64,000 nucleotides of DNA from Nyssa sinensis (Eukaryota > Streptophyta > Magnoliopsida > Cornales > Nyssaceae). The notes beneath the pieces are model-generated. The model was not told the origin of the DNA, did no database searches, and was given only the letters and a program-made list of their open reading frames with translations. The stretch is from assembly GCA_008638375.1 (NCBI GenBank), contig CM018037.1, forward strand, positions 32,721,076 to 32,785,075, read 5' to 3'. This document shows, piece after piece, positions 1-13,567 of this stretch (the first letter of the stretch is position 1; each line of letters starts with the position of its first letter). A program made the position numbers and the translations under genes.

Positions 1-678
1 GATAATGTTCCTGCGCTTGCAGTGAAAGCTTTTAGACAGCAGAAGAGTTTGTTGTAAAAAACAATGGAGGTAGAACTCTTCAATGATGCTCTGGAAATGC
101 TGTTGTTGTAATATCACACTGACCATATATTAAGCATTCAATATTTTTACAATATCTGCTTCTTGGAACTTAGGATGGGATTTGAATCCTCTCCAGTACT
201 AGGATTCTACATAACACTTCACTCGAACACTTTGCTCCACATGTTGTGCAACCAATGGGGCATCGAGAGGGAATTGAGAAAATCTAGTTAGAGAGAGGAT
301 CTCAATCCATTTATGACTGTATTCCCCAAATTTTATGTTGCAAAAGGCACGTTCATGACCATTGAAACATGGTATCAGAATTGGTTATGAGAGATCTTGG
401 ATTTAAATCTCTTCTCCTGTTTATTCAGTGCAAAATCTCAATCTCTTCATAGATTTTCTACTCCACTTGTAAGATAGGATTGCATGTGAAGGAAGGTGTT
501 AAACAGCTTTGATATACATTATTGGTTAATTTTCTAACAGTGAAACTAAAACCTTAGTTGAAAATTCTTGCCATTACAATGAAACGTTTTACCATGAAAG
601 TAGTTGAACAATGTGGAAATCCTAAATGTAACATCATAAGCATTCAACACATAATAACGAGAGGTACCTACTGCTTCG
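1..678. other. Intergenic, no gene seen
   Basis: I see no coding region here. A primer-binding-site-like string (TGGTATCAGA at 370-379) sits in a sequence that resembles degraded LTR-retrotransposon leader, but no LTR pair is visible. The right part probably includes the 3' UTR of the minus-strand C2 gene. Confidence 0.5.
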
Positions 679-1837
679 TCAGAAAGGAGGATCAATTGTT
701 ATGGTAAGACTTGGATCATGTGAGCCTCCAGGAAAACCAAATCCTGACATGAAATCATCCCCAAACATCACAGCACCAGCTGCTAATGCTCCGGCACCCA
801 CTCCCATGCCAAAGCCAGGTCCGCCGCCACGGCCAGGGGCTGCTCCAGAAGATGGCATATTTATGTAACTTGGTGGCAAATTATCTGTTCTTGGGAAAAA
901 AGTGGGCATGTAACCAACATTAGAAGGTGGTGGTGGTGGCGGTGGAGGAGCTCGGGGTGGTGGATAACTGGGGCCACCTGTTGAGGGATAGGTTGGTCCT
1001 CCTGATGAATTGGAATAATTTGTTGGAAATGGTACTGGATGGGCATATGGGGAATTCATTTGTGAGTGATATTCCGGCCTGCGGAGGGGGGCTAGAGGTA
1101 TTTGGGATGGGTGAGCTTCTGATAGTTCATATTCATTAGCCAAGTTAATGCCATTGCTATTGTCCATGAGCTTAAATCCCTCATTACCTACAAACCAGAA
1201 TTCAAAATTCAATAAGCACTTCTAAAGAACCCTCCAAATCTATGGAGGATCAAGAATCATTTCAATTCCAACCATAAGAGATAAGGAGACTATAAAATCA
1301 AGACTAATTAGCAAGGCTCAGGCACAAAAATTAGAAGATCTAACTAAGTGTATTAAAGACTCAAAAGACCATTTTAGAGATACCTGGGTATGAATTAGGC
1401 ACTTCCCTTTCCTCGGAAATCCGAATTGAAATATCAGCAAATCCTTGAGGTTTGCTGGAATTCCTTTTCCGCAATTGAAAGCTTCCAACTTCTTCAATTG
1501 GCTTTGAAGCCTCAGAATTTTTCATGAACTTATCTACAAATTCTTTCAAAACAACAGTAGCTGTCCCCTGGAGACTTTCTCTGAGGAAGATGGGCTCTCT
1601 GCTGTAAACTTCAACATGGATTGCCAAATCTTGGAAGTTTGATTCTGAGTTATCAACCAAGGTTGAAAACTTGGTCTTCCAAACAGGATTTGCATTCCCT
1701 GAAGCATCAATCTTGGTGCAATATTTGTCGTTAGGATCAATCCATCCAACGGCAAACCACTGAAGCTTAAACAGCGACGAAGTACGCCGGAGCCCTCGAG
1801 CTGAAATCAGGCAAACTTCAACCCAGATTTTCCCCAT
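679..1837 (-). CDS. C2-domain protein with Pro-rich and Gly/Ala-rich C-terminus
   Basis: Two exons, 1837-1384 and 1187-679, join in phase (a Gly codon is split G|GT) to give 320 residues. I chose the ATG at 1837 because the upstream in-frame codons are not ATG. Residues 1-145 look like a single C2 domain (opening MGKIWVEVCLISARGL, then a WxxxF beta-strand and an acidic loop IDPNDKY). C2 domains bind phospholipid, often with Ca2+. The second half is unlike the first: a long run rich in Pro, Ser and Tyr with a block of eight prolines, then a Gly/Ala-rich mildly hydrophobic stretch (GMGVGAGALAAGAVMFGDD) and a short hydrophobic tail. This layout recalls the SRC2-like plant C2 proteins, which attach to membranes. 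Function beyond membrane or lipid binding is inference. The nearest neighbour is the minus-strand GNAT gene, about 630 bp upstream. Confidence 0.85.
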
Positions 1838-2471
1838 CTGAGGCAAGTTTCAGCAAGGTGCAGATGGTGAGAGAATTTGTCCTCTGTAAGGTTTTTCTTT
1901 TGATAAAGTTGACAAAAGACAGAAAAAGTGAAGCTGTTTTGCATCATTTAGAAGGGCTACTATACTTTAATGCGAAGAAAATTACTTACCTGAGCAGTGT
2001 AATGGGGTCATCTTTGTCACCTTTTTCCCTGCTGAGTCATAAGTGCATCACAGGGTGGCAGGAATCCTCATGGGTCAAAATTGGGACATGATGGCATGAG
2101 AAAATTCCTAAATAGTCCATTGGGTGTAAACATTTAGAAATCCAGGGCATAGACAATGCTTAAAACTTAATTGTATTGCCTATTGAGTTGACAAATGTTT
2201 ACAGTACAAGAAGATTTTTCAGATTTTTACAGATCAACCACATACATGAACTAGATTTTGAAGGTGAAGATTCTAATCAGTGCAGTTGAAACCACCAGGT
2301 CTCCACCCTCCCTCCGTTTGCCTTCTTCTCTAATATGTGTTAAGACTGGATATGAAAATGGGACATCACAATTCGAGACCATTTAATTTGAGCTCCACAA
2401 AAATGTTTGCATCTTTGTGTTTTCGGCCAAACAAAACACGCTGTGGTGACAACTCTGTGATTAATTAGAGA
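1838..2471. other. Spacer between the C2 and GNAT genes
   Basis: This holds the 5' leader and promoter of the C2 gene and the 3' UTR of the GNAT gene, both on the minus strand. No convincing additional coding region or RNA gene is visible. Confidence 0.5.
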
Positions 2472-4645
2472 TCATGATTCAAATGGCACTCTTAGTGGTG
2501 GAGCTAACAATAGCTTTCGACCAGCTCGCTTGACCATTTGATTGTCTTCAGGACAGCTAGAAACAGTCCTAGTATACATCATTGCAGTAGATCCCAGAAG
2601 GTCATCCCCAAATCCACATGCTTTAAAGAATAACCTGACAGAAATACAGGGGAATTACAATCAGCAACAAAGTTATTCATATTTATTATCTATGTGAAAA
2701 ATTATCTAATAATGATGCACAGGATCAAAGAAAACTAAAAGATCATTCTCCTCGTTGATTTCTGCATGGAAAAATTCAGCCACATGTGGAAATTACATAC
2801 AGGTCCAACCAGAGAAATTGCCTTAAATTAGCCTAACCTGGCACCCTCAGCCACTCCACATACCAAGTAAATGTTAGCCTGTACTAAATTGTTTCTTGTT
2901 TTAGCATGAGTTTGTCATGTTTTACTTAGTCAATGAGATTTAATGTCATAACAATAATCTATATGAACTTTCAGAAGCAGATCACCTAAACTGTGCGCAC
3001 ATGGGATTGACAGGCACTTAACCAGGTTGAAACAACAGAATTTAGGAAATACAAAATAAGAATAAGAAAATTTAACCAAAGAGTTCAGGTCTAGACATTG
3101 GTTCCAAGCAAAATCAGCAAAGTTCACCTCTCTTTATCTGTGCACAGGGCTGCAATGTCATAAATGCCTCTACTTGTGAGCACCCTGCATGTAGAATGGA
3201 AAATGTTAAACACCATAAAGGGTTAGTTTATGGATGTTTAAACTCAAAATATACATACCAAGGTATCATTAACTGCATTTACAATTTTATGGGAGAATCT
3301 TGACTGCATGGTATTAACAGAGTATGAAATTTACCCAGAGGGTTACCATCACAACCAACCCAAGCTGCAAGGCCAGGACTAGTAATTTTTTAAGTGCCCA
3401 GAAGGTTACTTCAAATTTGTGAACAAACTGGTCTTTAAAGAATTATATCCCCTAAATAATGACACTTAAATCTGCTATAAAATGAATATGAACAAACCTC
3501 ATAATTCTAAACTTAAATCTGCTACAAAATGAGTATCAACAAACCTTATAATTCTTTTAACTATCATCTGGCCAATTCCCATTCCTCGCAAAGATGGAAT
3601 AACCTGGAAGACACTGAAACACAATTACATTAATACATGCCAGACATTTAGCTATTCCAAAATAATTACACTGTTCAAGAACTACTAGGCACAACATTAA
3701 GACAAGTATAACAAAATTGGAAACAAGAAGCACAGATTTTATTACATTCAATGGGAGACATCACATCAAAGTACTCCTCAATTTTGAGGTACTCACACCA
3801 TTTTTCCAGAGACTATGCCAGTTATCATTGAATCCTATCACCATAATATATGTTCATAATGCCACCCAAACACTTCAAATGTCAGCTAAGTCTTCAAATT
3901 TTCAATGTACAGTGTAGTTTGAGGTCCATGGGAAATCTTTGGCGCAGATTTAATAGTCTGTAAACAACTGATTGTCCAAATTTCCTAGAGTGGATCAATA
4001 ATTTCAAAGCATTGAAGAAATGTAATGAGATAATGATATAAAAGATGCATTGAGCTAAAGTGTTTATACAGTATAAAGGATATGGATAATGCAAATATAT
4101 ATTTGTGTAAAGAAAGGAAAATTATGCAATTAATGGAGTCTCACCATGACATCGTAGATTGAAGCAGTCAATCCAGAATCTGAAACGGCTCGGCCAAAGC
4201 CCACCAACTGGCCGTTGGATGGAGTGACCGGCATCACTCTCTGAAACCAATCTCCTCCAACGCCCATCAGCTTCGAAGATTCTGGTGGTGATGATGATGA
4301 TGTTTTGGGGAAATTCGAAGACGAAGAAGAATAATAAGAAATGACTTCAGGTTTGGAGAAAACAGAGACCATGACGGAGCTGTGGGAGAGAGCAATGCGG
4401 AGCTTGTCGACGTCGACGGGCTCAACTCGGCCATCGGAGTCAAAATTGGGGAATCGGTGGCAGGAGTGGTTGGAGGCGGCGCAGAGGTCTCTGAGGTGAT
4501 GAGGATTCACGTAAGCGGGGTTTGTGGATATAAATATTGGTGGTGGTGGTGGTCGTATCACTCTCCTTCGGCTGTTCATCGTCGCCGATAGTTCCGAAAC
4601 TCTGGAGGGAAGAAAACTACCGTGTACGGCAGCTGAAACTGCCAT
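2472..4645 (-). CDS. Plastid-type GNAT N-acetyltransferase (SNAT/NSI-related)
   Basis: Four exons (4645-4145, 3603-3545, 3184-3128, 2634-2472) join without a phase error to give 259 residues. The start is the ATG at 4645; an upstream in-frame GTG is not a plausible plant start. The first ~110 residues are rich in Ser, Pro and Arg and look like a chloroplast transit region with a linker. The GNAT fold follows: residues 165-178 carry the acetyl-CoA pyrophosphate loop (IPSLRGMGIGQ, the R-G-x-G-I-G pattern), then RGIYDIAALC and the C-terminal FFKACGF strand typical of the family. Known relatives are plant chloroplast acetyltransferases (GNAT group, including serotonin N-acetyltransferase and NSI) that acetylate protein N-termini or lysines, and arylalkylamines in vitro. 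Substrate cannot be told from sequence. Exons 2 and 3 are short (59 and 57 bp). The C-terminal tail after YTRTVSS is basic. Confidence 0.88.
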
Positions 4646-6175
4646 TTCTCTCACTCCTCACTCTCTCTCTCTCTCTCTTCGACATAATCCTCATTCTTAC
4701 CAGCGCTAAAATCATCGATGATTGTGGGGCCCATTTCTATTCGTATGAGTTAACTGCATCCATGGGTTGGGCCTAATATGTTGTTTGAGTTTGATGCAAT
4801 CTCACACAGGCAAGTATTGTCAGCCCAGCCCAACTTGAAGTTAGTAAATTACCAATTTTCATTTGAGCACAATAAACAATTTAAAATTTTTTTTAAAGTA
4901 ACTCTTTTTTTATTAAAAAAAAAAGCAGTGAATTTTATCCAAAAAAAAAATTACAATTTTGAGACAACAGAATCTTTACAGTTTTATGTTTAAAATAGCC
5001 ATCGAACAAATTCAGAGATTATAATAAATGGGCTAAAATGTAAATATCAATCATATAGACTGTCTATGTAATTTAGGACATTACAAATAAAATATTAAAA
5101 AGATTTTAAAATAAATTTTTTCAATCTAAAAGGTTCATAATACATTTTTTCTATCTAAAAATTTATAAAAAAAAAAATTAATGCAAAAAGATCCAATAGT
5201 TAACTTTCATCTTAAAACCGTTTAAAAATATTACTGATTATACTAAAATGATCTTTAAGATATATTTTAATATATATATATATATATAATAAATTTTTTA
5301 ATGCCAAAAAATCATAACTGTAAAAATTTATTTTTTAGGTATTCTATATAAATAATAAAATGTTATATTTTTTTTTTTTGAATTGAAGAATTTGTTATAT
5401 TTATTATTTAGTAAAGCCTAATTAATAATATGTTTTAACGGTGTTAAGATGAAAGTTTACAATTAAACTTTTTTGTATTAAAAGTTTTTTTTTTTGAATC
5501 TTTTAGATAGAAAAAATATATCGTAAACTTTTTGAATTGAAAAAATTATTTTAAGTACTTTTTAGTATTTTTTTCTAATTTCTAATAAGATAAATTTGGA
5601 TAAGAAATAAACGAGTTAAGATGGGGACAGAGCAAAGTGATTAAAACTCGATACGAGTTTGAAGAGAAAATAGAGTTTAGATGTGATATCTCATCTTACA
5701 TCGGTTAAGTATGAAAATTTTGATTGACTTATAAGACATTACAAACTTTACTATTAATTATTTGAATTTAAGCTTTTGAGTCGTACTATCGTGGGCTCTC
5801 TTCAAATTGCTTGGGACATTAAGGCACCTCCTCTCCTCTCCTCGGCCTCAATCATATTTTTTGTTTTTCATAAATAAATTTTAATATTCTCATGTATTTA
5901 CTCCACGTATATAATATTAATTAATTAATTTTTAGATCAAATGGGACTAGGATTTGGTGGAGTGGAGTGGGAGCAACCGAATGAAAACATAACTAGCAAA
6001 GTGAGACAGAAATAAAGAACGGTTCCTTTAAACACCCCAAGCGGAGGGGGCGTGTCCACCGCCAGTTGCTCTCCCTAATCTGATACCTAGCTATTTTTTG
6101 AGTACATCAACTCTTTTGAGAGCTGCATTAGAGAAGCTCTTAGCCAGACACTGCACATCATAGAACATTTATTTG

Positions 6176-6213
<38 letters not shown>

Positions 6214-6328
6214 GCACAGCCCCACATACATACACACACACGCCAAGTCCAATTAGAAGATAAAGAAGAAGGTAGGTGAGAAAGGAACTTAAATAAATTA
6301 TAAAATTCCCAATAAAAAAAAAGAAGCT
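4646..6328. other. AT-rich intergenic DNA
   Basis: No gene seen. The left end includes the CT-rich 5' leader of the GNAT gene. A (TA)n run lies at 5271-5288, and there are several poly-A/T tracts. The stretch 5690-5720 (catcttacatcggttaag) resembles LTR ends of degraded retroelements, but no partner LTR is visible. Confidence 0.55.
6178..6212. repeat. (TA)n microsatellite
   Basis: About 17 uninterrupted TA units lie just beyond the 3' end of the P450 gene. This is likely polymorphic. Confidence 0.95.
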
Positions 6329-9300
6329 CTATTTAGATCTTTGGATAAGAACATGCACACCATGGCCAGGTTCTACGATCATTCTGTAAGCAGGAGAGTG
6401 GCGATAATTGGGAGATAATGAAAAACTGTAGTTGGAAATAACAAGGGAGAGGACAACTTTCAATTGAACCATGGCAAAGTTGCGTCCCAAGCACAAGCGA
6501 GGACCTAAGCCAAACGGGACATAAGCTTGGGGAACTTTGCAAGCATTGGAAACTCCATTGATGAATCTCTCTGGTTTGAACTCATTGGCATCCATTCCCC
6601 AAAGATCAGGATCCCTGTGCAGTGTTGGGATCAATGTCCATGTGCAGACTCCTTTTGGGACGGTGATGTTTCCAATTTGTGTCTCTACAAGTGCCTCCCT
6701 TGACACAAATGCTGCTGGTGGGTATAAACGCAGTGCTTCTTGAATCACCATAGTCACCTGCACACACACACATTGTTATGGCAGGGATAGGACACTGTCT
6801 TTAAGGTTTTAATTGTCCTCACTCTAACAAGCTTGTGGAAAGGGTAGCCAGCCCCAGGTAGTAAGCTCCCCTGGGAATTCAATGAGTGCTGGTTTCTTAA
6901 CTTACATACTCATTATGTAGATATATATATTATATAGATGGCCTTAACATGAGAGAAGGAAATAATACCATTTTCAATTTTGGAAGTGAATCTGCATCTA
7001 ATAGGCCATCAGGGCAAACTTGAGCCATCTCCTCACGAACACGAGCTTGCCAGTCTGGACGTAAAGCTAGTAGCATCAAGCACCATGATGCGGCAACAGC
7101 AGTGGACTCGTGCCCAGCAAAATATATGTTCTTGCAGTTATCAACAATGAAGCGCTTGGATGAATGCTTGCCCACACTATTATCGTTGATGGCCCCCTCT
7201 AGTATCAACTGCATTAGATCCTTCTCAGATGGTGATGCCCCTAAGCATTCTTGTTCGCGTTCTTCTATCGCCTCCCAGATCAATGACTCTATCTCCCTCT
7301 CCAAACTTCTTATCTCCTTTTGTTTCCTAGTTGGAAGAAATCTGCCATTGTTGATTTTGTCAGAGAAAATCCAATACACAGATTTCATTATTGTTATTTA
7401 TAAGTATAATTAGACTAACATCTCTCGAGTTATCCAACAATTATAGATATCTTTCTTATGTTCTATGAAATTACATTGTCCTTCCATATAAAATCCATCA
7501 TCGACGAGGGTATTAGAGTTTCGACCAAATTTTCCTATTAGACTAAAATACCCTTATATATTACACTAACCTCTCCTATTTTTTTAGAAGAAAAGTCTGT
7601 GTAATATCAGTGATTATATAGAAGTTTCTTTAATTGTCAAATATCACAAGAGTAGCTATCAAAATATATATATATATATATATATATCACAAGAGTAGTC
7701 AGTATAATTATTCCTCATATATGTGTGTGTGTGTGTGAGTGTGTGTGTCTGCAAATGAGTATCAAGACACGCAATTATTGGAAGTCTAGGCCAACATACC
7801 CAAATGTAGGAACACCGAAAAGCAAGCTTTGATTGGAGATGGTTTTTTGAAGAGTCCTAAGCTTTGAAAAAATCTGTTTGCCTTTGAAATAGGAGCTTCC
7901 AAAACAAGCCCTTGAGATCACATCTGCCGAGACACTCCTCAAATCCTCATCCACTCTTATATCTGCCATGACACCACCTTGTGCTTCAATACAGGCCTCC
8001 CATTTTGTCATTAATGGCTGTGATGATTCCAGCATTAGACCCACCATTCCCTGTCAATTAATCAAAGGACCCATTCAAATAACATTAAAAAATTTAAAAA
8101 GTTTTAATGAATTTTCTTCCTAGTAGACATAAAAAAAGTGGTCTCATAAGCATTTACTATAATGGCTTGTCGCAGTTAAGAGAGTTAAAAAAAAATTCAC
8201 TATGAATAACTTTAAAAAAATCATGTAAAACCAAGACTCATACTCTACGGTAATTATACTCTTCAATTGCTTGTTATTCTTTGGTCTTTTGTGTTGTAAA
8301 TCAGAAGCTCGAAAATTGCTCTCCAGTGTGTTCTGCTATAATTTGAGAATATCAAATTCATTCCCATATTTGGCATAGGATTTGGCAATATCAAATCCTT
8401 CCAATGGCTATAACCTTTACTTTGAAATGGCATTTTTGTAATTTTCATACGAAATGGCATGGTTATATCCTACTATTTTGCCCAAAGGCTATATCCTACC
8501 CAAGATTTTGTCCTACTCATGTGCTATTTTTCCCTCACAAAAACATTCCTATTCTTTACCCACTTTCTATAGTGATCAATTAATTTTTATCGAGTCTTTT
8601 TTATACACTATATTTTTTTAAGAAAAAGGTGAAAAGATGATAAACAATCAACGAAGCAAAGAAAGTCATTTACGACGTAACACTTTGTCATACTTAGTCG
8701 AGCAGCACCCAAAAATTAAGATGGTAATTGGCAAAAAGAATAGTAGTTGGGAATAATAGTTGACAAGAGGAATAATAGTTATATCAAAAGGTAGAATTTT
8801 ATTTTATTTTTTGAAATGTACCATTGGAGCGAAAATGTCAAAATATAGTATTTTAACATTTTAGCATTAGCATGCTAAATATAATACAAACGATCGGAGA
8901 TGTTTTAAGGTATTTAAACCTAGTGAATACAAAGCATAAGCAAGGCTATAATTTGTTTTGGTTACCTTGACCTTGTCCATAAAGAACTCCGGTGCAACAA
9001 TTTTCCTCTGTTGAGCCCAAAGTAGGCCATTGGACCTCAAAAGGCCATTGCCGAGCATAGGTGCAAGTCTTTTGGTGACATAAGAAGGCTTACCTAAATC
9101 CAAAGTGATAGACTGGTTCATTTCCCTCACCAGATCAGGATGGTTCACGTACAAATGTTGTTTGTTCCCGGTCGAATATGTATATGTCGAACCTGCATAT
9201 CAAAGACTCAAACTCAGTCCTCATTCACAGCCATCTTACAGTTGGATTACAATTTAGCAAAGGGTAATCCCGATTTTATGTGACGATCTCATTATAATTT

Positions 9301-12144
9301 CACCATTCACAGTGAGTCCTAATAAAACTTACAAATATTCAATCACATGAGTGAGACGTTTACACAAAATGATTTTCTACAAAATAACAATAAAAAATAG
9401 TTGCCAGTTGGCAGAAAATTTAATGTAAGTCCTAGTGCCGGTGCTAAGAAGTAAGAGAAGACAGTACTTTTGGGAATAGTAATGCTATTCAATTCAAAAT
9501 GAAATGATCTGAATTGGCAAACTCACTAGACATGTAATTTATTGTAAATTTGTTTATCCACTTGTCACTTTAAGTTGTTGTGTCGGACTTAAAATCATTT
9601 ACTTTTGAAAAATAAACATTTCACGAGTAACGCTGTTCCATATTTCTAATACAAATTGTAAGCCCACTAGACATAATGGTACATCATTTAATTTGTTGTA
9701 AATATATGACTACATATTTCACAGATAGAATCTAGAACAAAGACATTAAATGTAACTTAGAAGAAATATACCAACTAAGGAGAAATCATTATGCACATGA
9801 TGCATGCCGTATGCCCAAAATAAATAGTTAAAAAATTAGAAAGACATTTGTTGTCAGACATATAAAGTTACATGAATTAGTGTTACTCGAAATTGTTCGT
9901 GAAGTAAAATAAATCAAATGGCCCATATTTTGAACCAAATTAATATATTGAGATCAACTCAAACTTGAGTTGACAAGTTAATGAGTAGCTTTTAAGACTA
10001 TATAAAGAATAAAGTTAATTGAGATCAAAGTAAGCATGATTTGACTAAAACTCACTCAAAAGGGCTTGTGAGATAAACCATGAGTAAACCTAATATTTTT
10101 TATCTCGGAGCTTGGTGATTTTTGAGCCAAGCTTGAAGAATTTTCTCTTCAATAATCAATTGCTTCACAAAAATCACAGTAAAAATGGTAAAAAAAATTG
10201 AATGATAATGAGAACATGACCTCGACAGGAACCATAAATATGCCTCATCCAGCTACATGAAAAGAAAGGAAAGGAAAGGAAAGAAAAGGAGAAGTGTCCT
10301 TTCCTTTCAGAAATAGTGACTGCACAAATAATTAACGCTAGGTTACAAAGTTGTCAGTTCTAACCAATTCAAGATCAGATCAGAACTACGCTTTTCTTTG
10401 GATGGATCTCCTCCCTGACACATTAGCTTCACAACAAAAGCCCACAGTCTTTATTATAAAGATGCTTCGCGTCAGTCAAATGGGGTTCTCCAGTCTTTTT
10501 GTTTTGAAAAAGACAAAGCTATATGCCTTTAACAAAAGGAGAAATTATGGCATGATGAATGCTGTCAATGAGCAATATAATATTACTTTTGTATCTCTTA
10601 AAAGCTCGACATTTCATCAAACTTTTTTTTTTTTGGACGCTTGATTACAAGATAAACTCTAAATGTGCTCGAGTAGTGTATGCAAAACATGAAATCTAAA
10701 TTCAGAGTTCAGCCCTAAATAGCTCTGAGTTATTAGTCTAACCAGGTGAGTATAAACCCAATAGGGCTAATAAAGTCCAACTTGTAGCCTTAAAATATTT
10801 TCTCTCAGCCCCCTCCAACCCTTACTTTGTGGGTTCAGCCTACATTAGAAGCCAAACAAGACACAGCAGCTGCTTTAGTTTTTCCAATTAATAATGGACA
10901 ACAACTTAATATATAATTAGTTGTACTTCATAATGCCAATTTATCGTTTTATAACAGCTAAGGCCTGAGGTATTGTAAGACCATCATATATACTTAGACC
11001 AGGGAAGCTCTTTCTCAAATGGATTAAGGCTCTGTTTGGTGGGGTGTTTAGGCCCTAAATCATGCGTTTGAGTTTTTAAATATTACTTAAAATTTATGCA
11101 TAGTTGTTTGGGCACTTTTGTCCTGTGTGAGTTCTCCCAATGCAGTTTTCTACATTTGAGAGAATCTCTTTCAAACTAACACTAAGTTCGAGCAAATCAT
11201 CTTATTGATATTTGATTATTGATCATTTTTTTATACAAAAATAGGAATAGAGAATCAAATTCATGCCAACTGTGTGAGTTCGGAGCACGTGCACAACTTA
11301 AATAGAACATTGGTCTTAATTATTGATCATATATAAATATATATATATATATATAGTTTTAACAATATATTAAGTATATTATCAAAATGATATGTATCAC
11401 ACTAAGATTATTATATTTTCAAATGACATGTTTCTGTAAATTGGTTGGCAGGTTGATGTGAAATGCATATATAGGTCCACTCCACCTTGGCTACACCCAC
11501 GCCAGGTTTTACTCAGCTAATGTTGGACCACATGGAATTCAAACTTGTCCCATTGATTGCTCTAGAGATTAGATCAACCTGTAATTCAACAATTAATTTA
11601 ATACTTTCCATTTGGATCTTACATCATAGGTCTTCTATCAAAATCATTATATATTTTTAGTATATGATATATTACATTATTATATCCTGGATTTTCTTTT
11701 TCATTTGGCCCAACATTACATAATTATAGATCAAAAAAAATATTTAAAGTCGTCACCTTCACATGATTGTCATTTTAAAGATAAAAGTATTTGCTCTTTA
11801 AATTATTAAACAGAAAACACTTCAAATTTTAATATAGGTGAAGTCACTATCCGCTAGCATGATTTTTTTTTTTTTTTGCCAACTTAAGAAAAGGAGGAAG
11901 AATTCTGAAGTATGTGTGTGGGACCTAGGTATAGAAACTTCGACTCTTTTCATTTCTGATGTGCCAACTTGTCATACCATAAGTTTCACATAAAAAAAAT
12001 ATGAATCTTTTCATCTCGCATTTGTATGCTTGTCTCAGTACTACTCATACTATAAACAAGACACAAGCTATCAAATAGAAGGCCAAGAATGAAAATGAAT
12101 AGTATAGAAGAAAGAAAAATCTAATTAGATCTAAACAGTTGGAA

Positions 12145-12200
<56 letters not shown>

Positions 12201-13107
12201 TTTTTTTTCCTTTCCTCTTTCTTGATTTAGTCTGTTGGAAATCATCAGTTGAAATTATTCTAACGTTCCTTGCACGTCACTTATAACATGAATGAAATCC
12301 AGGTGCTCCCATAGTTTTGCAATGTTTTCCTCTTACTTTCTTAAGTAGTCGTTTTTATTACACTTTCGGTGAATTGTAAATCAGTGAGCTGGCTTAACCA
12401 AGCTGCCCAAACCACTACCTTTTCGAGTAACTTAGTCGTCCTAGATTCAAGCCAATTTTGTTGTGTCTGCAATATTCATTCATTTCACTTCCTCACACCT
12501 ACTTTTGAAAGGCACAAAAACAATCCACACACACACACACACACACAAACAAACATGTTCTGGGCAAACAACATATGGCATTTTAGAACTGGAATATCCA
12601 GTTAATCATCAGATATATGTGTGTGTGTGTGTGTGTTAAAGAACAAATCTATTCTTCCAGGTGTTTGATGGGTGTTTCTTGTGCATCTATCACAGCAGAT
12701 GATATGTACTATTAACTTTTCCACACACACAAACTACGAAGCAAAAAACAAGATCAAGAAAGAAAAGGAAAGGATATTGTGTTACCGTATTCTTTTCTCC
12801 ATTGTTCAAAGTATGGGAAGAGGGTGGAAGTGTAGTCATGGGCTACGATTTCGCCATGGTCTGCGGCCTTCATCACTGTGGACTGAATTCTCTGCATCTC
12901 AGGGACATTCCCATATAGAAAAGAAGGTTGAGGCCCTTTGATACCTTGCTTTTGGAGTTTCCATCGGAGCCTTTGAGGCTTTAGCCATATAATGTTAAAG
13001 AAGTATAAGAAAAGGCAAGCCAGTACTGAAAGACCCAGTGAATTGAAGGTTTTCACAACAACAACAACAATAGCAATTAGAAGAAGGAGAAGCACAGAGA
13101 CTTTCAT
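6329..13107 (-). CDS. CYP714: Cytochrome P450, CYP714-like (CYP72 clan)
   Basis: Five exons (13107-12786, 9192-8966, 8050-7800, 7341-6969, 6757-6329) join in phase to give 533 residues, a normal P450 length. The N-terminus is an ER signal anchor (residues 4-45, Leu/Val-rich) followed by a proline/glycine hinge ([11 protein letters not shown]). Key motifs are all present: I-helix AGHEST (~342-347), K-helix ExxR as EALR (398-401), PERF (453-456), and heme loop [11 protein letters not shown] with the axial Cys near residue 480. The combination of AGHEST, the [16 protein letters not shown] start and the exon pattern is characteristic of CYP714 and its CYP72-clan relatives. Known CYP714 enzymes oxidise ent-kaurane gibberellins, usually inactivating them, and some oxidise triterpenes. 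The substrate here is not decidable. Intron 1 is about 3.6 kb and loaded with simple repeats. All key residues are intact, so I read it as functional. Confidence 0.93.
9193..12785 (-). other. Long first intron of the P450 gene
   Basis: This non-coding 3.6-kb stretch splits the codon after exon 1 (phase 1). It contains a purine tract (10258-10290), a (TA)n run near 11336-11355, a Tourist-like half-end near 11027 (aggctctgtttggtgggg) without a visible partner, a compound CT/TA repeat, and CA/TG repeats at 12528-12546 and 12617-12637. No open reading frame in it looks like a real gene. Confidence 0.7.
12147..12199. repeat. Compound (CT)n(TA)n microsatellite
   Basis: About 16 CT units pass directly into about 9 TA units, followed by a T run. 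It lies inside P450 intron 1. Confidence 0.95.
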
Positions 13108-13143
13108 TTTTGGCTCTTCTTGCTTTCTTTGTTTGGTTTAGAC

Positions 13144-13152
13144 TTATATATA
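13144..13152 (-). promoter_or_regulatory. Probable TATA box of the P450 gene
   Basis: Read on the minus strand, a TATATATAAG string ends about 36 bases before the ATG at 13107. If it acts at the usual ~30-base distance, the 5' UTR would be only a few bases long. A more distal start site is possible, so this is tentative. Confidence 0.45.
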
Positions 13153-13567
13153 CTGTCATACATAACATTTTTTTATTTTTATTTCGGGTTACACTGTAAC
13201 AGGCCGGAGGCAGCAGTCCACCTAGCAGAGTAAACCTTCATCAGTCCTTAATCAAGTAAAGTCGGCTTTTTGCGTGAATCAAATAAATTTGAGGTATGTT
13301 ATCTTCCAATAAAAGTACACACTGTTATTTAAATTAGAATAGCACTTAACTTTAAATTTAATAAGACTAACCGTAATATTACGTTGACTTAATAATTTTA
13401 TTAAAAATATTTAGAATAGTATTGTATTAAGTTTATATCACTGACAATATTATATTAATTTTACACCATATCATGTAATTTAAAACTAATATAATGCTGT
13501 CACATTAACTGTGTAAATATTTTTAGTAGAATTATTAAGACAGCATAGCATTATTCATAAGACTAAT

